From contig NZ_JBQKGG010000001.1 of NCBI RefSeq assembly GCF_052118925.1, positions 1-64,000 of the forward strand: a stretch of DNA of 64,000 nt, given 5' to 3'. Position numbers and translations under genes: made by a program. Every line of letters begins with the position of its first letter. Position 1 is the stretch's first letter. The notes beneath the pieces were generated by a model. The model made no database searches. It was not told the DNA's origin and saw only the letters and a list, made by a program, of their open reading frames with translations. Shown here in pieces: positions 24,318-33,166 of this stretch. The stretch comes from Lientehia sp934351765. GTDB taxonomy: Bacteria; Bacillota; Clostridia; Lachnospirales; Lachnospiraceae.

Positions 24318-26186
24318 ATGTTAGAGGAAATTCATAATCCGGAGGATTTAAAGGCTCTGGATCCGGCCCGCTATCCGGAACTGGCAAAAGAAATCCGCCA
24401 GTTTCTGATCGAGAAGGTAAGCGAGCACGGCGGTCACCTGGCATCTAACTTAGGTGTGGTGGAGCTTACCATCGCACTGCATCTGGCGCTGGATCTGCCG
24501 GAGGACAAGATCGTCTGGGATGTGGGACATCAGTCCTATACCCATAAGCTGCTGTCCGGCAGACGGGAGGGCTTTGAGACCCTGCGGGAGTTCGGCGGCA
24601 TGAGCGGCTTTCCGAAGCGGCGGGAATCGGAATACGACAGCTTTGATACGGGGCACAGCTCCACGTCGATCTCGGCGGGATTAGGGCTGGCAACGGCCAG
24701 AGATCAGCTGGGAGAGCACTATACGGTGGTGTCGGTCATCGGTGACGGGGCGCTTTCCGGCGGAATGGCCTATGAGGCACTTAATAATGCTTCTAAGCTA
24801 AAGAGTAATTTTCTGATCATTCTCAATGATAATCAGATGTCCATTTCAGAGAGCACAGGGGGCTTTTCCAGTTATCTGTCCAAGATCCGGCTGGGAAGCG
24901 GCTATAATCATTTAAAACGGGATGTGAGAAAGAGCCTTTCCAAGGTCCCGGGTGTGGGCGAATCCCTGGCGGCCAATATCAGCCAGGCCAAGATGGCACT
25001 GAAGCAGATGATGGTGCCGGGCATGTTTTTCGAGGATATGGACATCACCTATGTGGGACCGTTGGACGGGCACGATATTCACCAGATGGTGCGGATCTTT
25101 GAGGAAGCAAAGAAGATCGACCGTCCGGTCCTGATCCATGTAAAGACGAAAAAGGGAAAGGGCTATGCTCCGGCAGAAAAATATCCGTCTCATTTTCACG
25201 GCGTTTCGCCTTTTGACATTGCAACAGGAAAGGCGAAAGCACCGAAGAACGGGATCAGCTGGACGGAGGCATTTTCCCATACCTTGTGCCGGGAGGCAAA
25301 AAAGGATCCGTCCATTGTGGCAGTAACGGCAGCCATGCCGGAGGGAACCGGATTAAAGAAGTTCGGACAGAGCTTTCCGGACCGGCTTTATGATGTGGGA
25401 ATTGCCGAGGAGCATGCGGTCACCTTTGCAGCCGGTATGGCGGCAGGCGGCTTAAAGCCTGTGGTAGCGGTTTATTCGTCCTTCCTGCAGCGTGCCTATG
25501 ATCAGATTCTTCATGATGTCTGTCTCCAGAACCTGCCGGTGGTTTTTGCCATTGACCGGGCAGGACTGGTTGGCAGTGACGGAGAGACCCATCATGGAAC
25601 CTTTGATCTGTCATATATGAGCGGCATGCCCAATATGACAGTGTTTGCACCGAAAAACAAATATGAGCTGCGGGACGGTCTGACCTTTGGCTTACAGCTT
25701 GGAACTCCCTTTGCGATCCGTTATCCGAGAGGTACGGCTTACAGCGGGCTGCGGGAATACCGGGCGCCCATCGAGCTTGGGAAAAGCGAGCGGATCTATA
25801 ACGGATGCGGGATCGCCATTCTTTCGGTAGGCGCCATGATGGAGACGGCGCAGGCGGTATATGAGCGGCTTTCGGCGGACGGCTATACGCCCAGCCTTGT
25901 CAATGTCCGGTTTGTGAAGCCCATGGACCGGGAGCTTTTGCGTACTCTGGCTGAAACGCACCGGCTGTTTCTGGTGCTGGAGGACAATGAGGAGGCCGGC
26001 GGTTATGGCGAAGCGGTGTCGGCGTTTTTCAATGAAGAGGCGCTCGCGGCGAGAGTGTTAAGCGGAGCCATTAAGGACCGGTTTGTGGAGCAGGGTCCGG
26101 TGGGAACGCTGCGGGATACTCTGGGGCTTTCGGCAGACAGCCTGGCAGAACAGACAGAAACGGCGTGGAGGAGCATGAAACAATGA
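24318..26186 (+). CDS. dxs: 1-deoxy-D-xylulose-5-phosphate synthase
   Basis: A 622-residue thiamine-diphosphate enzyme. It shows HLASNLGVVELTIALH, DVGHQSYTHKLLSGR, the ThDP motif GDGALSGGMAYEALNNA (GDG-x-NN pattern), KGKGYAPAE and, in the pyrimidine domain, FPDRLYDVGIAEEHAVTFAAGMA and DRAGLVGSDGETHHGTFDLSY. It condenses pyruvate and glyceraldehyde-3-phosphate, the entry step of the MEP isoprenoid pathway. Its stop overlaps the start of tlyA (ATGA). Confidence 0.95.
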   Translation: MLEEIHNPEDLKALDPARYPELAKEIRQFLIEKVSEHGGHLASNLGVVELTIALHLALDLPEDKIVWDVGHQSYTHKLLSGRREGFETLREFGGMSGFPKRRESEYDSFDTGHSSTSISAGLGLATARDQLGEHYTVVSVIGDGALSGGMAYEALNNASKLKSNFLIILNDNQMSISESTGGFSSYLSKIRLGSGYNHLKRDVRKSLSKVPGVGESLAANISQAKMALKQMMVPGMFFEDMDITYVGPLDGHDIHQMVRIFEEAKKIDRPVLIHVKTKKGKGYAPAEKYPSHFHGVSPFDIATGKAKAPKNGISWTEAFSHTLCREAKKDPSIVAVTAAMPEGTGLKKFGQSFPDRLYDVGIAEEHAVTFAAGMAAGGLKPVVAVYSSFLQRAYDQILHDVCLQNLPVVFAIDRAGLVGSDGETHHGTFDLSYMSGMPNMTVFAPKNKYELRDGLTFGLQLGTPFAIRYPRGTAYSGLREYRAPIELGKSERIYNGCGIAILSVGAMMETAQAVYERLSADGYTPSLVNVRFVKPMDRELLRTLAETHRLFLVLEDNEEAGGYGEAVSAFFNEEALAARVLSGAIKDRFVEQGPVGTLRDTLGLSADSLAEQTETAWRSMKQ

Positions 26187-26977
26187 AAGAACGATTAGAT
26201 GTGCTGCTGGTTTCCAGAGGACTGGCGGAATCCAGAGAGAAGGCAAAGACCATGATCATGGAGGGCATTGTCTTTGTGAACGGGCAGCGGGAGGATAAAG
26301 CGGGAGCTTCCTTTGCAGCCGATGCACCCATTGAGGTGCGGGGGCAGACTCTGCGCTATGTAAGCCGCGGAGGCTTAAAGTTAGAGAAGGCCATGACCCA
26401 TTTCGGTGTCACACTGGCTGGAAAGGTCTGCATGGATGTGGGCGCCTCCACCGGCGGATTTACCGACTGTATGCTCCAGAACGGCGCCGTGAAGGTGTTT
26501 TCCGTGGATGTGGGACGGGGCCAGCTTGCCTGGAAGCTTCGGAACGATGAACGGGTGGTCTGCATGGAAAAGACCAATATCCGCTATGTGACACCGGAGG
26601 ACATCGGTGTTCCGGTGGAGTTTTCGTCCATTGATGTGTCCTTTATTTCCCTTACCAAGGTCCTTCTTCCGGTCCGGGAGATTTTAACAGACCATGGCGA
26701 GATCGTCTGCCTGATCAAGCCTCAGTTTGAAGCAGGACGGGAAAAGGTCGGAAAGAAAGGGGTTGTTCGGGAGCCGGAAACTCATCTGGAAGTGATCGAG
26801 AAGGTCATGGATTATGCAAAGGAGCTGGGCTTTGGCCGGAAGCATCTGGAATTTTCTCCTATCAAGGGACCGGAGGGAAATATTGAATATCTGCTCCATC
26901 TGGAGAAAAACGGAACGGACGAGGCCGGAATCGATCCCAATGAGATTGTCCGCCGTGCCCATGAGGAACTGAAATGA
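26183..26977 (+). CDS. tlyA: TlyA-family rRNA 2'-O-methyltransferase (S4 + FtsJ domains)
   Basis: A 264-residue protein. An N-terminal S4 RNA-binding domain (ERLDVLLVSRGLAESREKAKTM) is followed by an FtsJ-type SAM domain with DVGASTGGFTDCMLQNGA and SIDVSFISLTKVLLPV. Family members methylate ribose in rRNA; some act as haemolysins in older annotations. The start at 26183 overlaps the dxs stop as ATGA; the ATG at 26165 would lie deeper in dxs. Its own end overlaps nadK by 4 bp, continuing a tightly coupled operon. Confidence 0.9.
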   Translation: MKERLDVLLVSRGLAESREKAKTMIMEGIVFVNGQREDKAGASFAADAPIEVRGQTLRYVSRGGLKLEKAMTHFGVTLAGKVCMDVGASTGGFTDCMLQNGAVKVFSVDVGRGQLAWKLRNDERVVCMEKTNIRYVTPEDIGVPVEFSSIDVSFISLTKVLLPVREILTDHGEIVCLIKPQFEAGREKVGKKGVVREPETHLEVIEKVMDYAKELGFGRKHLEFSPIKGPEGNIEYLLHLEKNGTDEAGIDPNEIVRRAHEELK

Positions 26978-27798
26978 AACGTTTTTACATCATCACAAAC
27001 AGACAGAAGGACCCGGAGCTTGCGGTGACGAATAAGATCCGCGCCATGCTGGAGGGAAAGGGTGTTTCCTGTACCCTGGCATCGGAAGCGCCGATGGAAG
27101 CCCATACAGACTGTGCCCTGGTTTTAGGCGGAGACGGAACGCTTCTTCAGGCGGCCAGAGAACTGCGGTTCAGCGAGGTGCCGCTTCTCGGTGTCAATTT
27201 AGGGACCCTGGGGTATCTGGCAGAGCTGGATATCCATCAGGCCGAGGAGGGACTGAACGAGCTTCTGGAGCGTGGTCCGGCGGAAATCGAGGAGCGCATG
27301 ATGTTAAAGGGAACGGTCTGCCAGAACGGGAAACCGGTGTATGAGGACATGGCACTCAACGATATTGTCATCGGAAGAAGATCCGGCTTTAAGATCATCC
27401 GGTTTAATGTTTATGTGGACGGGGAGTTTTTAAGTGCCTATGCGGCAGACGGGATCATTGTAGCCACTCCTACCGGCTCGACCGCATACAGTCTGTCGGC
27501 GGGAGGTCCCATTGTGGAGCCGACGGCATCGCTTCTGGTTATGACTCCGGTGGCACCTCACGGAATGCTGAATCGGAGCATTGTGTTCTCAGATCAGAGT
27601 ACCATCAAGCTGGAACCGGCATCTCCGGCAGGACGGCCCGATACCGAGGTACTGGCAGGCTTTGACAGTGACAGCCAGTTCCCGCTCCGGAAGGGCGATT
27701 ATATTGAGATCCGGAAAGCGGAGCAGACCACAAAGATCTTAAAGCTCAGCCGGATCGGATTTCTGGAGACGCTCCGTCATAAAATGTCGGCAGAGTAA
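26974..27798 (+). CDS. nadK: NAD kinase
   Basis: A 274-residue NAD kinase: LVLGGDGTLLQAAR holds the GGDG motif, GVNLGTLGYLAEL follows, then the diphosphate region MALNDIVIGR and the NAD-binding TPTGSTAYSLSAGGPIV. It makes NADP from NAD and ATP (or polyphosphate). Its ATG overlaps the tlyA stop as ATGA. Confidence 0.94.
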   Translation: MKRFYIITNRQKDPELAVTNKIRAMLEGKGVSCTLASEAPMEAHTDCALVLGGDGTLLQAARELRFSEVPLLGVNLGTLGYLAELDIHQAEEGLNELLERGPAEIEERMMLKGTVCQNGKPVYEDMALNDIVIGRRSGFKIIRFNVYVDGEFLSAYAADGIIVATPTGSTAYSLSAGGPIVEPTASLLVMTPVAPHGMLNRSIVFSDQSTIKLEPASPAGRPDTEVLAGFDSDSQFPLRKGDYIEIRKAEQTTKILKLSRIGFLETLRHKMSAE

Positions 27799-27815
27799 AA
27801 AAGGAGGCGGAAGCC

Positions 27816-28265
27816 ATGAAGATAGAGCGCCACAGCAAAATTGTGGAACTGATCGGAAAATATGATATTGAAACCCAGGAGGAGCTGGCGGAAAAGCTGA
27901 ACGAAGCCGGGTTCAAGGTAACTCAGGCAACGGTTTCCAGAGATATCCGGGAGCTGAAGCTGACAAAGGTGGCGGTAGATGGCGGCCATCAGAAATATGT
28001 GGTTCTCCATAAAGCAGACAGCGGCCTGAATGACAAATATATCCGGATCCTGCGGGACGGGTTTGTTTCGATGGATATGGCACAGAATATCCTGGTGATC
28101 AAAACGGTCTCCGGTATGGCCATGGCGGTGGCGGCAGCGCTGGATGCCCTTCATTTTCATGAGATCGTCGGCTGCATTGCCGGGGATGATGTGATCATGT
28201 GTGCCAACCGCAGCATGGATGATACGATCATCGTCATGGAGAAGCTCCGGCGGATCATGTCCTGA
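27816..28265 (+). CDS. argR: Arginine repressor/activator ArgR (AhrC)
   Basis: A 149-residue regulator. The N-terminal winged helix (RHSKIVELIGKYDIETQEELAEKL ... TQATVSRDIRELKLTKV) is followed by a C-terminal arginine-binding hexamerisation domain ending GTIAGDD-like GCIAGDDVIMCANRSMDD. Arginine-loaded ArgR represses arginine synthesis and activates catabolism. Its place between nadK and recN is conserved in Firmicutes and does not imply local regulation. Confidence 0.93.
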   Translation: MKIERHSKIVELIGKYDIETQEELAEKLNEAGFKVTQATVSRDIRELKLTKVAVDGGHQKYVVLHKADSGLNDKYIRILRDGFVSMDMAQNILVIKTVSGMAMAVAAALDALHFHEIVGCIAGDDVIMCANRSMDDTIIVMEKLRRIMS

Positions 28266-28288
28266 AAGTGTCCTGAAAGGAGGAGTAC

Positions 28289-29959
28289 ATGTTACTGAAC
28301 CTGCATGTAAAGAACGTGGCGCTGATCGACGAGGCCGATGTGAGCCTGGGCGACGGATTAAATATTTTAACCGGTGAGACCGGGGCCGGAAAATCCATTT
28401 TGATCGATTCAGTCAATATGGCGCTGGGGGCCAAGGTATCCAGAAGTCTCCTGCGGGATGACGGCGAGGCGGCCGGTGTGGAGCTGTTATTCAGTGTGGA
28501 AGAGGAAAAGCGGGAAGCGTTAGAGGCACTTGGTGTTACACCGGACGAGGACGGATCTGTGCTCATTGCCAGACGGCTTTCTCAGGGACGCAGTATCTGC
28601 CGGATCAACGATGAGACGGTGACCGCTGCCAGGCTGCGGGCCGTGACAGGCCTGCTGATTGATATTCACGGACAGCATGAGCACCAGTCTTTGATCCATA
28701 AGGCGAAGCATCTGGAGATTCTGGATGCTTATGCAAAAAACCAGGAGGCACCTGTCCGGAGAAAGCTTTCAGATGCTTACCGGGTTTATGAGGAAGCAAA
28801 AGCAGAACGGGACAGCTACGAGATCGGCAGTGAAGAGCGGATCCGGGAGCTGGATTTTTTGAATTATGAGATTGGCGAGCTGGAGGGCGCCGGGTTAAAG
28901 CCGGGGGAGCTTGAGGAACTGGAGAGCCGGTTCCGTCTTCTTGCCAACAGCCGCCGGATTGCCGAGAGTGTGGGGCGTGCCTGTGGCTATGCGGGAAATG
29001 AGAGCGGTGCGCAGGAGCTTTTGGGACGTGCCGTGCGGGAGCTTTTTGAAGCGGCCGGATATGATGAGAGCGTGGCGCCGCTTCTTTCCCAGGCGGAGGA
29101 AGTGGAGAGTCTTCTGGGGGATCTGAACCGGGCGCTTTATGAATATGTGCAGGAGCTGGAGTTTGAGGACGGGGAACTGGAGGAGATGGAAAAGCGGCTG
29201 GATGCGCTCCATAATCTCCAGGTCAAATACGGCGACAGCTATGAAGAGATGATGCAGGCGCTTGAAAAACGACAGGGACGCCGGGATCAGCTTCTGGATT
29301 TTGATACACGCAAGCAGCAGGCAGAGGAAGCCTTTCTGGAGGCAGAGGAGGAGGTTATGACCTATGCCGCTTCCTTATCGGAAATCCGAAAGGTGGAAGC
29401 GCTCCATCTGACCGAATCCATTCGTTCGGCGCTGGTAGATTTAAATTTTCTGGATGTTCAGTTTTCTATGGAATTTACGAAAAAGGATCACGTGACGGAG
29501 AATGGCTTTGATGAAATGGAATTTCTGATCTCCACCAATCCCGGTGAGAGCCTGAAGCCGCTTGGCCAGGTGGCCTCCGGCGGTGAGCTTTCCAGGATCA
29601 TGCTTGCCATCAAGGCGGTTCTTGCCGATACGGACGAGATCGGAACGTTGATCTTCGATGAGATCGATGCGGGAATCAGCGGCCGGACGGCTCAGAAAGT
29701 GGCGGAGAAGCTCCATGACATCGGCCGGAGCCATCAGGTCATCTGCATTACCCACCTGCCTCAGATCGCAGCCATGGCAGACTGCCATTATAAGATCGAA
29801 AAGAAGGTAGAAAACGGACGGACCATCACGGGAGTGGAGCAGCTTGATGAGGATCAGGAGATCGCCGAGCTCTGCCGGCTTTTGGGCGGCGTGACCATTA
29901 CCGATGCCGTGGAGGAGAATGCCAGAGAGATGAAAACGCTGGCGAAGAGCTATCGGTAA
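28289..29959 (+). CDS. recN: DNA repair protein RecN
   Basis: A 556-residue SMC-like ATPase. Walker A is LTGETGAGKSIL near residue 29-40, then ARRLSQGRSICRINDE, a central coiled coil, the signature QVASGGELSRIMLAIK and Walker B GTLIFDEIDAGISGRTAQKVAEKL. RecN acts early in double-strand break repair. It is preceded by AAAGGAGGAGTAC. Confidence 0.95.
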   Translation: MLLNLHVKNVALIDEADVSLGDGLNILTGETGAGKSILIDSVNMALGAKVSRSLLRDDGEAAGVELLFSVEEEKREALEALGVTPDEDGSVLIARRLSQGRSICRINDETVTAARLRAVTGLLIDIHGQHEHQSLIHKAKHLEILDAYAKNQEAPVRRKLSDAYRVYEEAKAERDSYEIGSEERIRELDFLNYEIGELEGAGLKPGELEELESRFRLLANSRRIAESVGRACGYAGNESGAQELLGRAVRELFEAAGYDESVAPLLSQAEEVESLLGDLNRALYEYVQELEFEDGELEEMEKRLDALHNLQVKYGDSYEEMMQALEKRQGRRDQLLDFDTRKQQAEEAFLEAEEEVMTYAASLSEIRKVEALHLTESIRSALVDLNFLDVQFSMEFTKKDHVTENGFDEMEFLISTNPGESLKPLGQVASGGELSRIMLAIKAVLADTDEIGTLIFDEIDAGISGRTAQKVAEKLHDIGRSHQVICITHLPQIAAMADCHYKIEKKVENGRTITGVEQLDEDQEIAELCRLLGGVTITDAVEENAREMKTLAKSYR

Positions 29960-30021
29960 AAGCAATTTGGATATAGTTTTTTTTGAAGGATATCATTTTA
30001 GATTGTACGGAAAAAATATCC

Positions 30022-30051
30022 CGTATTTGATTTCTGGTTCTGTCCATACTA
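30022..30051 (+). promoter_or_regulatory. Sigma-G-type promoter for spoIVB
   Basis: CATACTA at 30045-30051 matches the forespore sigma-F/sigma-G -10. CGTATT, 17 bp upstream, resembles the GYATA / TGAATA -35. In Bacillus spoIVB is transcribed by sigma-G, which agrees with this reading. Confidence 0.6.
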
Positions 30052-30105
30052 AGAACGAGTGATCCGGTTTTCGGAGCGCAAGTCCAGAGTACAGGAGGGC
30101 AGGCC

Positions 30106-31398
30106 ATGACGCGAAAAGAAACTTACAGAAGGATCCTGATCCGGTTTATCTGGTTCATGATCCTTTTTACTTGTCTGTTTTCATATTGGTATCTTCGCGG
30201 GAGGATTCCGGGGAAACTTCATGTAATCACCGGAGAGGAGGATCAGTTCCGCTTTTCCATTCCCCTGGGCGGAACACTGGAATCCGATGATGAAGAGGTG
30301 GCGCTTGGAACACCCTCCAATATCCCGGAGGGTGCGGCGCGGATCACCGGAAAGCCGGTGGCGGTAGGCGGACGTGAAGCGTTTACGTTGTCCTGTTCGG
30401 AAACAGGAAGCTACCGCATGACCGTGAAGCTGTTCGGCTGGCTGCCGTTAAAAGAGATTCAGGTAGAAGCAGTGGAACAGAAAGAACTGATCCCAGGCGG
30501 CGAGGCAGTTGGAATCTATCTGGAAACAGAGGGAGTCATGGTGGTGGGAACCAGTGAGCTGACAGATGAACAAGGTGTGGTGACGGAGCCGGCCTACGGC
30601 GCTTTGCAGTCCGGTGATTATATTCTGGAAGCAGACGGGAAGGAAACGCCGGATAAGGAGACGTTAATCGAGGCCATCTCCGGGACAGAAGGCCGGGCAT
30701 GTACGTTTAAAATCCGCCGGGAGGAGGAAATCCTGGAAACGAGAGTGAAAACAGTCAAAACCGAGGATGGTAGCATAAAAGCCGGAATCTGGGTACGGGA
30801 TGATGCCCAGGGGATCGGAACGCTGACATACGCTGACCAAAACGGAAGATATGGTGTTTTAGGCCATGCCATGAGCGACAGTGATACAGGAAAGAGGTTT
30901 GAGGTCTCCGGCGGAACCCTGGAGAAGGCAAATATTCAGGATGTGATCCGCGGCCGGTCCGGAACGCCGGGTTCGCTTCTCGGCACTATCGTATATGGAA
31001 ACGGAATCCTCGGGACTGTGAAAAAGAATACAGAAGCAGGTGTATTCGGAAGCCTGGAAGCGGATCAGATCCCGGATGATGAACCGCTTCCTGTCGGCTT
31101 CAAGCAGGATGTGGTGCCGGGTCCGGCAGTGATCCGCTGCCCCGCGGACGGAACCGTGCAGGAATATGAGATCGAGATCTTAAAAGCAGATCCGGCAGCC
31201 TCCGGAAACAAGGGTATGGTGGTCCAGGTCACAGATGAACGCCTGCTTCAACTGACCGGCGGGATCGTCCAGGGCATGAGTGGCAGCCCGATCATTCAGA
31301 ACGGAAGGCTTGTCGGCGCCGTCACCCATGTCTTTATCAGCGATTCCACCAAAGGGTACGGGATCTTTCTGGAAGATATGCTGGAGGCAGCGGAGTGA
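30106..31398 (+). CDS. spoIVB: SpoIVB serine peptidase (S55 family), sporulation checkpoint protease
   Basis: A 430-residue secreted or membrane-anchored peptidase: an N-terminal signal-anchor (FIWFMILFTCLFSYWYL), a PDZ domain around YGALQSGDYILEADGKETPDKETL, and the S55 catalytic domain with GHAMSDSDTGKRFEVSGG and the active-site VQGMSGSPIIQNGRLVGAVTHVF (serines at 392 and 394). It is made in the forespore and cleaves SpoIVFA to release sigma-K activation in Bacillus. In many relatives spo0A is the next gene; here it lies 6.4 kb downstream. Confidence 0.94.
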   Translation: MTRKETYRRILIRFIWFMILFTCLFSYWYLRGRIPGKLHVITGEEDQFRFSIPLGGTLESDDEEVALGTPSNIPEGAARITGKPVAVGGREAFTLSCSETGSYRMTVKLFGWLPLKEIQVEAVEQKELIPGGEAVGIYLETEGVMVVGTSELTDEQGVVTEPAYGALQSGDYILEADGKETPDKETLIEAISGTEGRACTFKIRREEEILETRVKTVKTEDGSIKAGIWVRDDAQGIGTLTYADQNGRYGVLGHAMSDSDTGKRFEVSGGTLEKANIQDVIRGRSGTPGSLLGTIVYGNGILGTVKKNTEAGVFGSLEADQIPDDEPLPVGFKQDVVPGPAVIRCPADGTVQEYEIEILKADPAASGNKGMVVQVTDERLLQLTGGIVQGMSGSPIIQNGRLVGAVTHVFISDSTKGYGIFLEDMLEAAE

Positions 31399-31457
31399 TC
31401 AGTTAGGAACGTGTGATCAGACAGAAAAACAGCCTGTAAAAGAAATAAAGCAGCCGG

Positions 31458-31486
31458 TTGACGGAAAGAGAGTGATTGGTTAGAAT
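31458..31486 (+). promoter_or_regulatory. Promoter for the FMN-dependent dehydrogenase
   Basis: TTGACG, a 17-bp spacer, TAGAAT, about 95 bp before the ATG. The leader is purine-rich without a clear fold. Confidence 0.6.
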
Positions 31487-31579
31487 GGAAAGGTAGACGC
31501 CGGGAGGAAATTAACCGCCGTACAGACGGAAACGGGCGGACACGGGAGTGAAAACAAAACGGATAAAGGAGAATGGGGA

Positions 31580-32608
31580 ATGGAGTATTCAGAAGTTTTG
31601 GAACAAGCAAGAAAAACCATCGGACCGAATTGCAAGGTCTGTCCGGTATGCAACGGACTTGGATGCGGAAATCTGATGCCGGGTCCGGGGTCAAAAGCAC
31701 CGGGGAACGGAGCCAATGACAATTATAAGGCATGGCGCCGTATTAAGCTGAACATGGATACCTTTGTGGAAAACAGTCCGGTGGACACTTCCACAGAGCT
31801 GTTTGGCAGAGCTTTTGCGTTTCCGCTGATCACGGCACCCATCGGATCAATTAAGTTACAGTTCAATCCAACGGATGATGTAAGTGATTTTAATGAAAAA
31901 TGTATGGCAGCATGTGAATCCAGAGGGATCATGCACGCGTTTGGAAATGGTCCGGAAAAACGGATCTGTGATCAGGCCATTGCCTCAGGACGCAGCCACG
32001 GAAACAACGGAATTCCGGTATATAACCCCGATACTGTCGAGAAGATCGAAGCTCTGATGGATCTGTATCAGGGCGGGATCCTGCCGGAAGCCATGTGTGT
32101 CGTTGTGGATAGCGCGGGTCTTCCCCATCTGCGAAAGCTGCGCGGGAAAGGCGGAACAAAGACCGTTGAAGAATTACAGGAATTAAAAGCGTATGCAAAA
32201 ACACCGATGATCATCAAAGGAATCATGACAGCGGACGCAGCAGAGAAAGCCGTAAAAGCAGGTGCGGACGCGATCATCGTGTCAAACCACGGAGGCCGGG
32301 TGCTTTCTGATACACCAGGAACGGCGGAGGTTCTGCCGGAGATCGTGGAAGCTGTAAAAGGAAAAACAAAAATCCTGGTGGATGGCGGGATCCGTTCCGG
32401 CCTGGATCTTTTCAAAGCGCTGGCCATGGGTGCGGACATGTGCCTGATCTGCCGTCCGGTTCTGATTTCCTATTATGGCGGAGGCCAGGAGGGGATCGAG
32501 TGTTACCTGGACAAGATCAGGCAGGAGCTGAGCGATACCATGTATATGTGCGGAGCCAGAAAGATCTCGGATATTTCACCGAGAATGATCCGGTATCCCA
32601 GAGAGTAG
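31580..32608 (+). CDS. FMN-dependent alpha-hydroxy-acid dehydrogenase/oxidase-like protein
   Basis: A 342-residue TIM-barrel flavoprotein. Family motifs include KAGADAIIVSNHGGRVLSDTPGT with the catalytic His, VDGGIRSGLDLFKALAMGAD and the FMN-phosphate region CLICRPVLISYYGG. The N-terminus has a cysteine cluster (Cys18, 21, 24, 29: KVCPVC...GCG) not seen in classical lactate or glycolate oxidases; it may bind a metal or an Fe-S centre. Anaerobes use such proteins as 2-hydroxyacid dehydrogenases with unknown acceptors. It has its own promoter and sits between spoIVB and the AT-rich island. Confidence 0.82.
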   Translation: MEYSEVLEQARKTIGPNCKVCPVCNGLGCGNLMPGPGSKAPGNGANDNYKAWRRIKLNMDTFVENSPVDTSTELFGRAFAFPLITAPIGSIKLQFNPTDDVSDFNEKCMAACESRGIMHAFGNGPEKRICDQAIASGRSHGNNGIPVYNPDTVEKIEALMDLYQGGILPEAMCVVVDSAGLPHLRKLRGKGGTKTVEELQELKAYAKTPMIIKGIMTADAAEKAVKAGADAIIVSNHGGRVLSDTPGTAEVLPEIVEAVKGKTKILVDGGIRSGLDLFKALAMGADMCLICRPVLISYYGGGQEGIECYLDKIRQELSDTMYMCGARKISDISPRMIRYPRE

Positions 32609-32647
32609 GAAGGAAGAATAAAGCAGGAAGCGGTTTAGCCGAGGTGC

Positions 32648-32710
32648 GATAACGAAGTATTTATGTAAGGTGGCGGTACAGCGAAAGCTGTGCCGCCGCT
32701 TTGCGTTATC
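32648..32710. other. Large hairpin at the left edge of the AT-rich island
   Basis: GATAACG (32648-32654) pairs with CGTTATC (32704-32710), and inside it GGCGGTACAGC pairs with GCTGTGCCGCC around a GAAA tetraloop. There is no T-tract. It may be an intergenic hairpin of the former mobile element or a boundary structure. Confidence 0.5.
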
Positions 32711-32910
32711 AGGCTGTTTTCTTCTTTCGGTTTTGCATACCGAGTCTGCCATCGAGGGCAACGCAATCCTCATCAGAAATATTGATGATTCCAACAGCCT
32801 TGTAGTAAACCTCGTTCTGTTCGCCGTTGTCGATGAGTGCTTTTACAAAAATTCCTCAAAAATTTTTCTCACCCAATCACTCGCTAACAGCACCAAAACA
32901 CATAGAGTGG
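32709..32910 (-). pseudogene. Decayed coding remnant (C-terminus of an unknown mobile-element protein)
   Basis: On the minus strand a coding-like frame reads VKALIDNGEQNEVYYKAVG then IINISDEDCVALDGRLGMQN and ends RKKKTA-stop at 32709. Just upstream, in another frame, VLLASDWVRKIFEEF reads into a TTTTT run; changing that run by one T joins the two parts. No start codon or body is left. I do not recognise the protein. The + strand frames over the same bases look like shadows. Confidence 0.4.
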
Positions 32911-33080
32911 TGGGTGACGGTATTTTCTCTTAGCATACCGCAGGCTTTAGGTGGTGTTGCCACATCTCAATCTTACATCTATTCAGTTGTAGTTCCTCAT
33001 AAGAGGGATTTTATTTTACTGTACAGAATGTATATTAGTCAATGCTTTTTTGAAAAAATACTGAATTTATTGAAAAAATG

Positions 33081-33109
33081 TTGACATTTACGTATAATGA
33101 GTATATAAT
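33081..33109 (+). promoter_or_regulatory. Consensus promoter for the nucleotidyltransferase-like gene
   Basis: Perfect TTGACA, 17-bp spacer, perfect TATAAT in AT-rich DNA. The leader of about 50 bases ends in AAAAGGAGATATT before the ATG. Such an unregulated-looking consensus promoter suggests strong constitutive expression. Confidence 0.75.
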
Positions 33110-33166
33110 AATATAATTTAGATTCAGTAAAATCTATTTGGGCGGCTTGGGATAAAAGGAGATATT

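Noticed and set aside
32670..33084. Two + strand open frames of 85-87 codons in the left part of the AT-rich island
   Set aside because: The minus strand over the same bases carries a more protein-like tail (RKKKTA-stop), and the + frames lack good ribosome sites.
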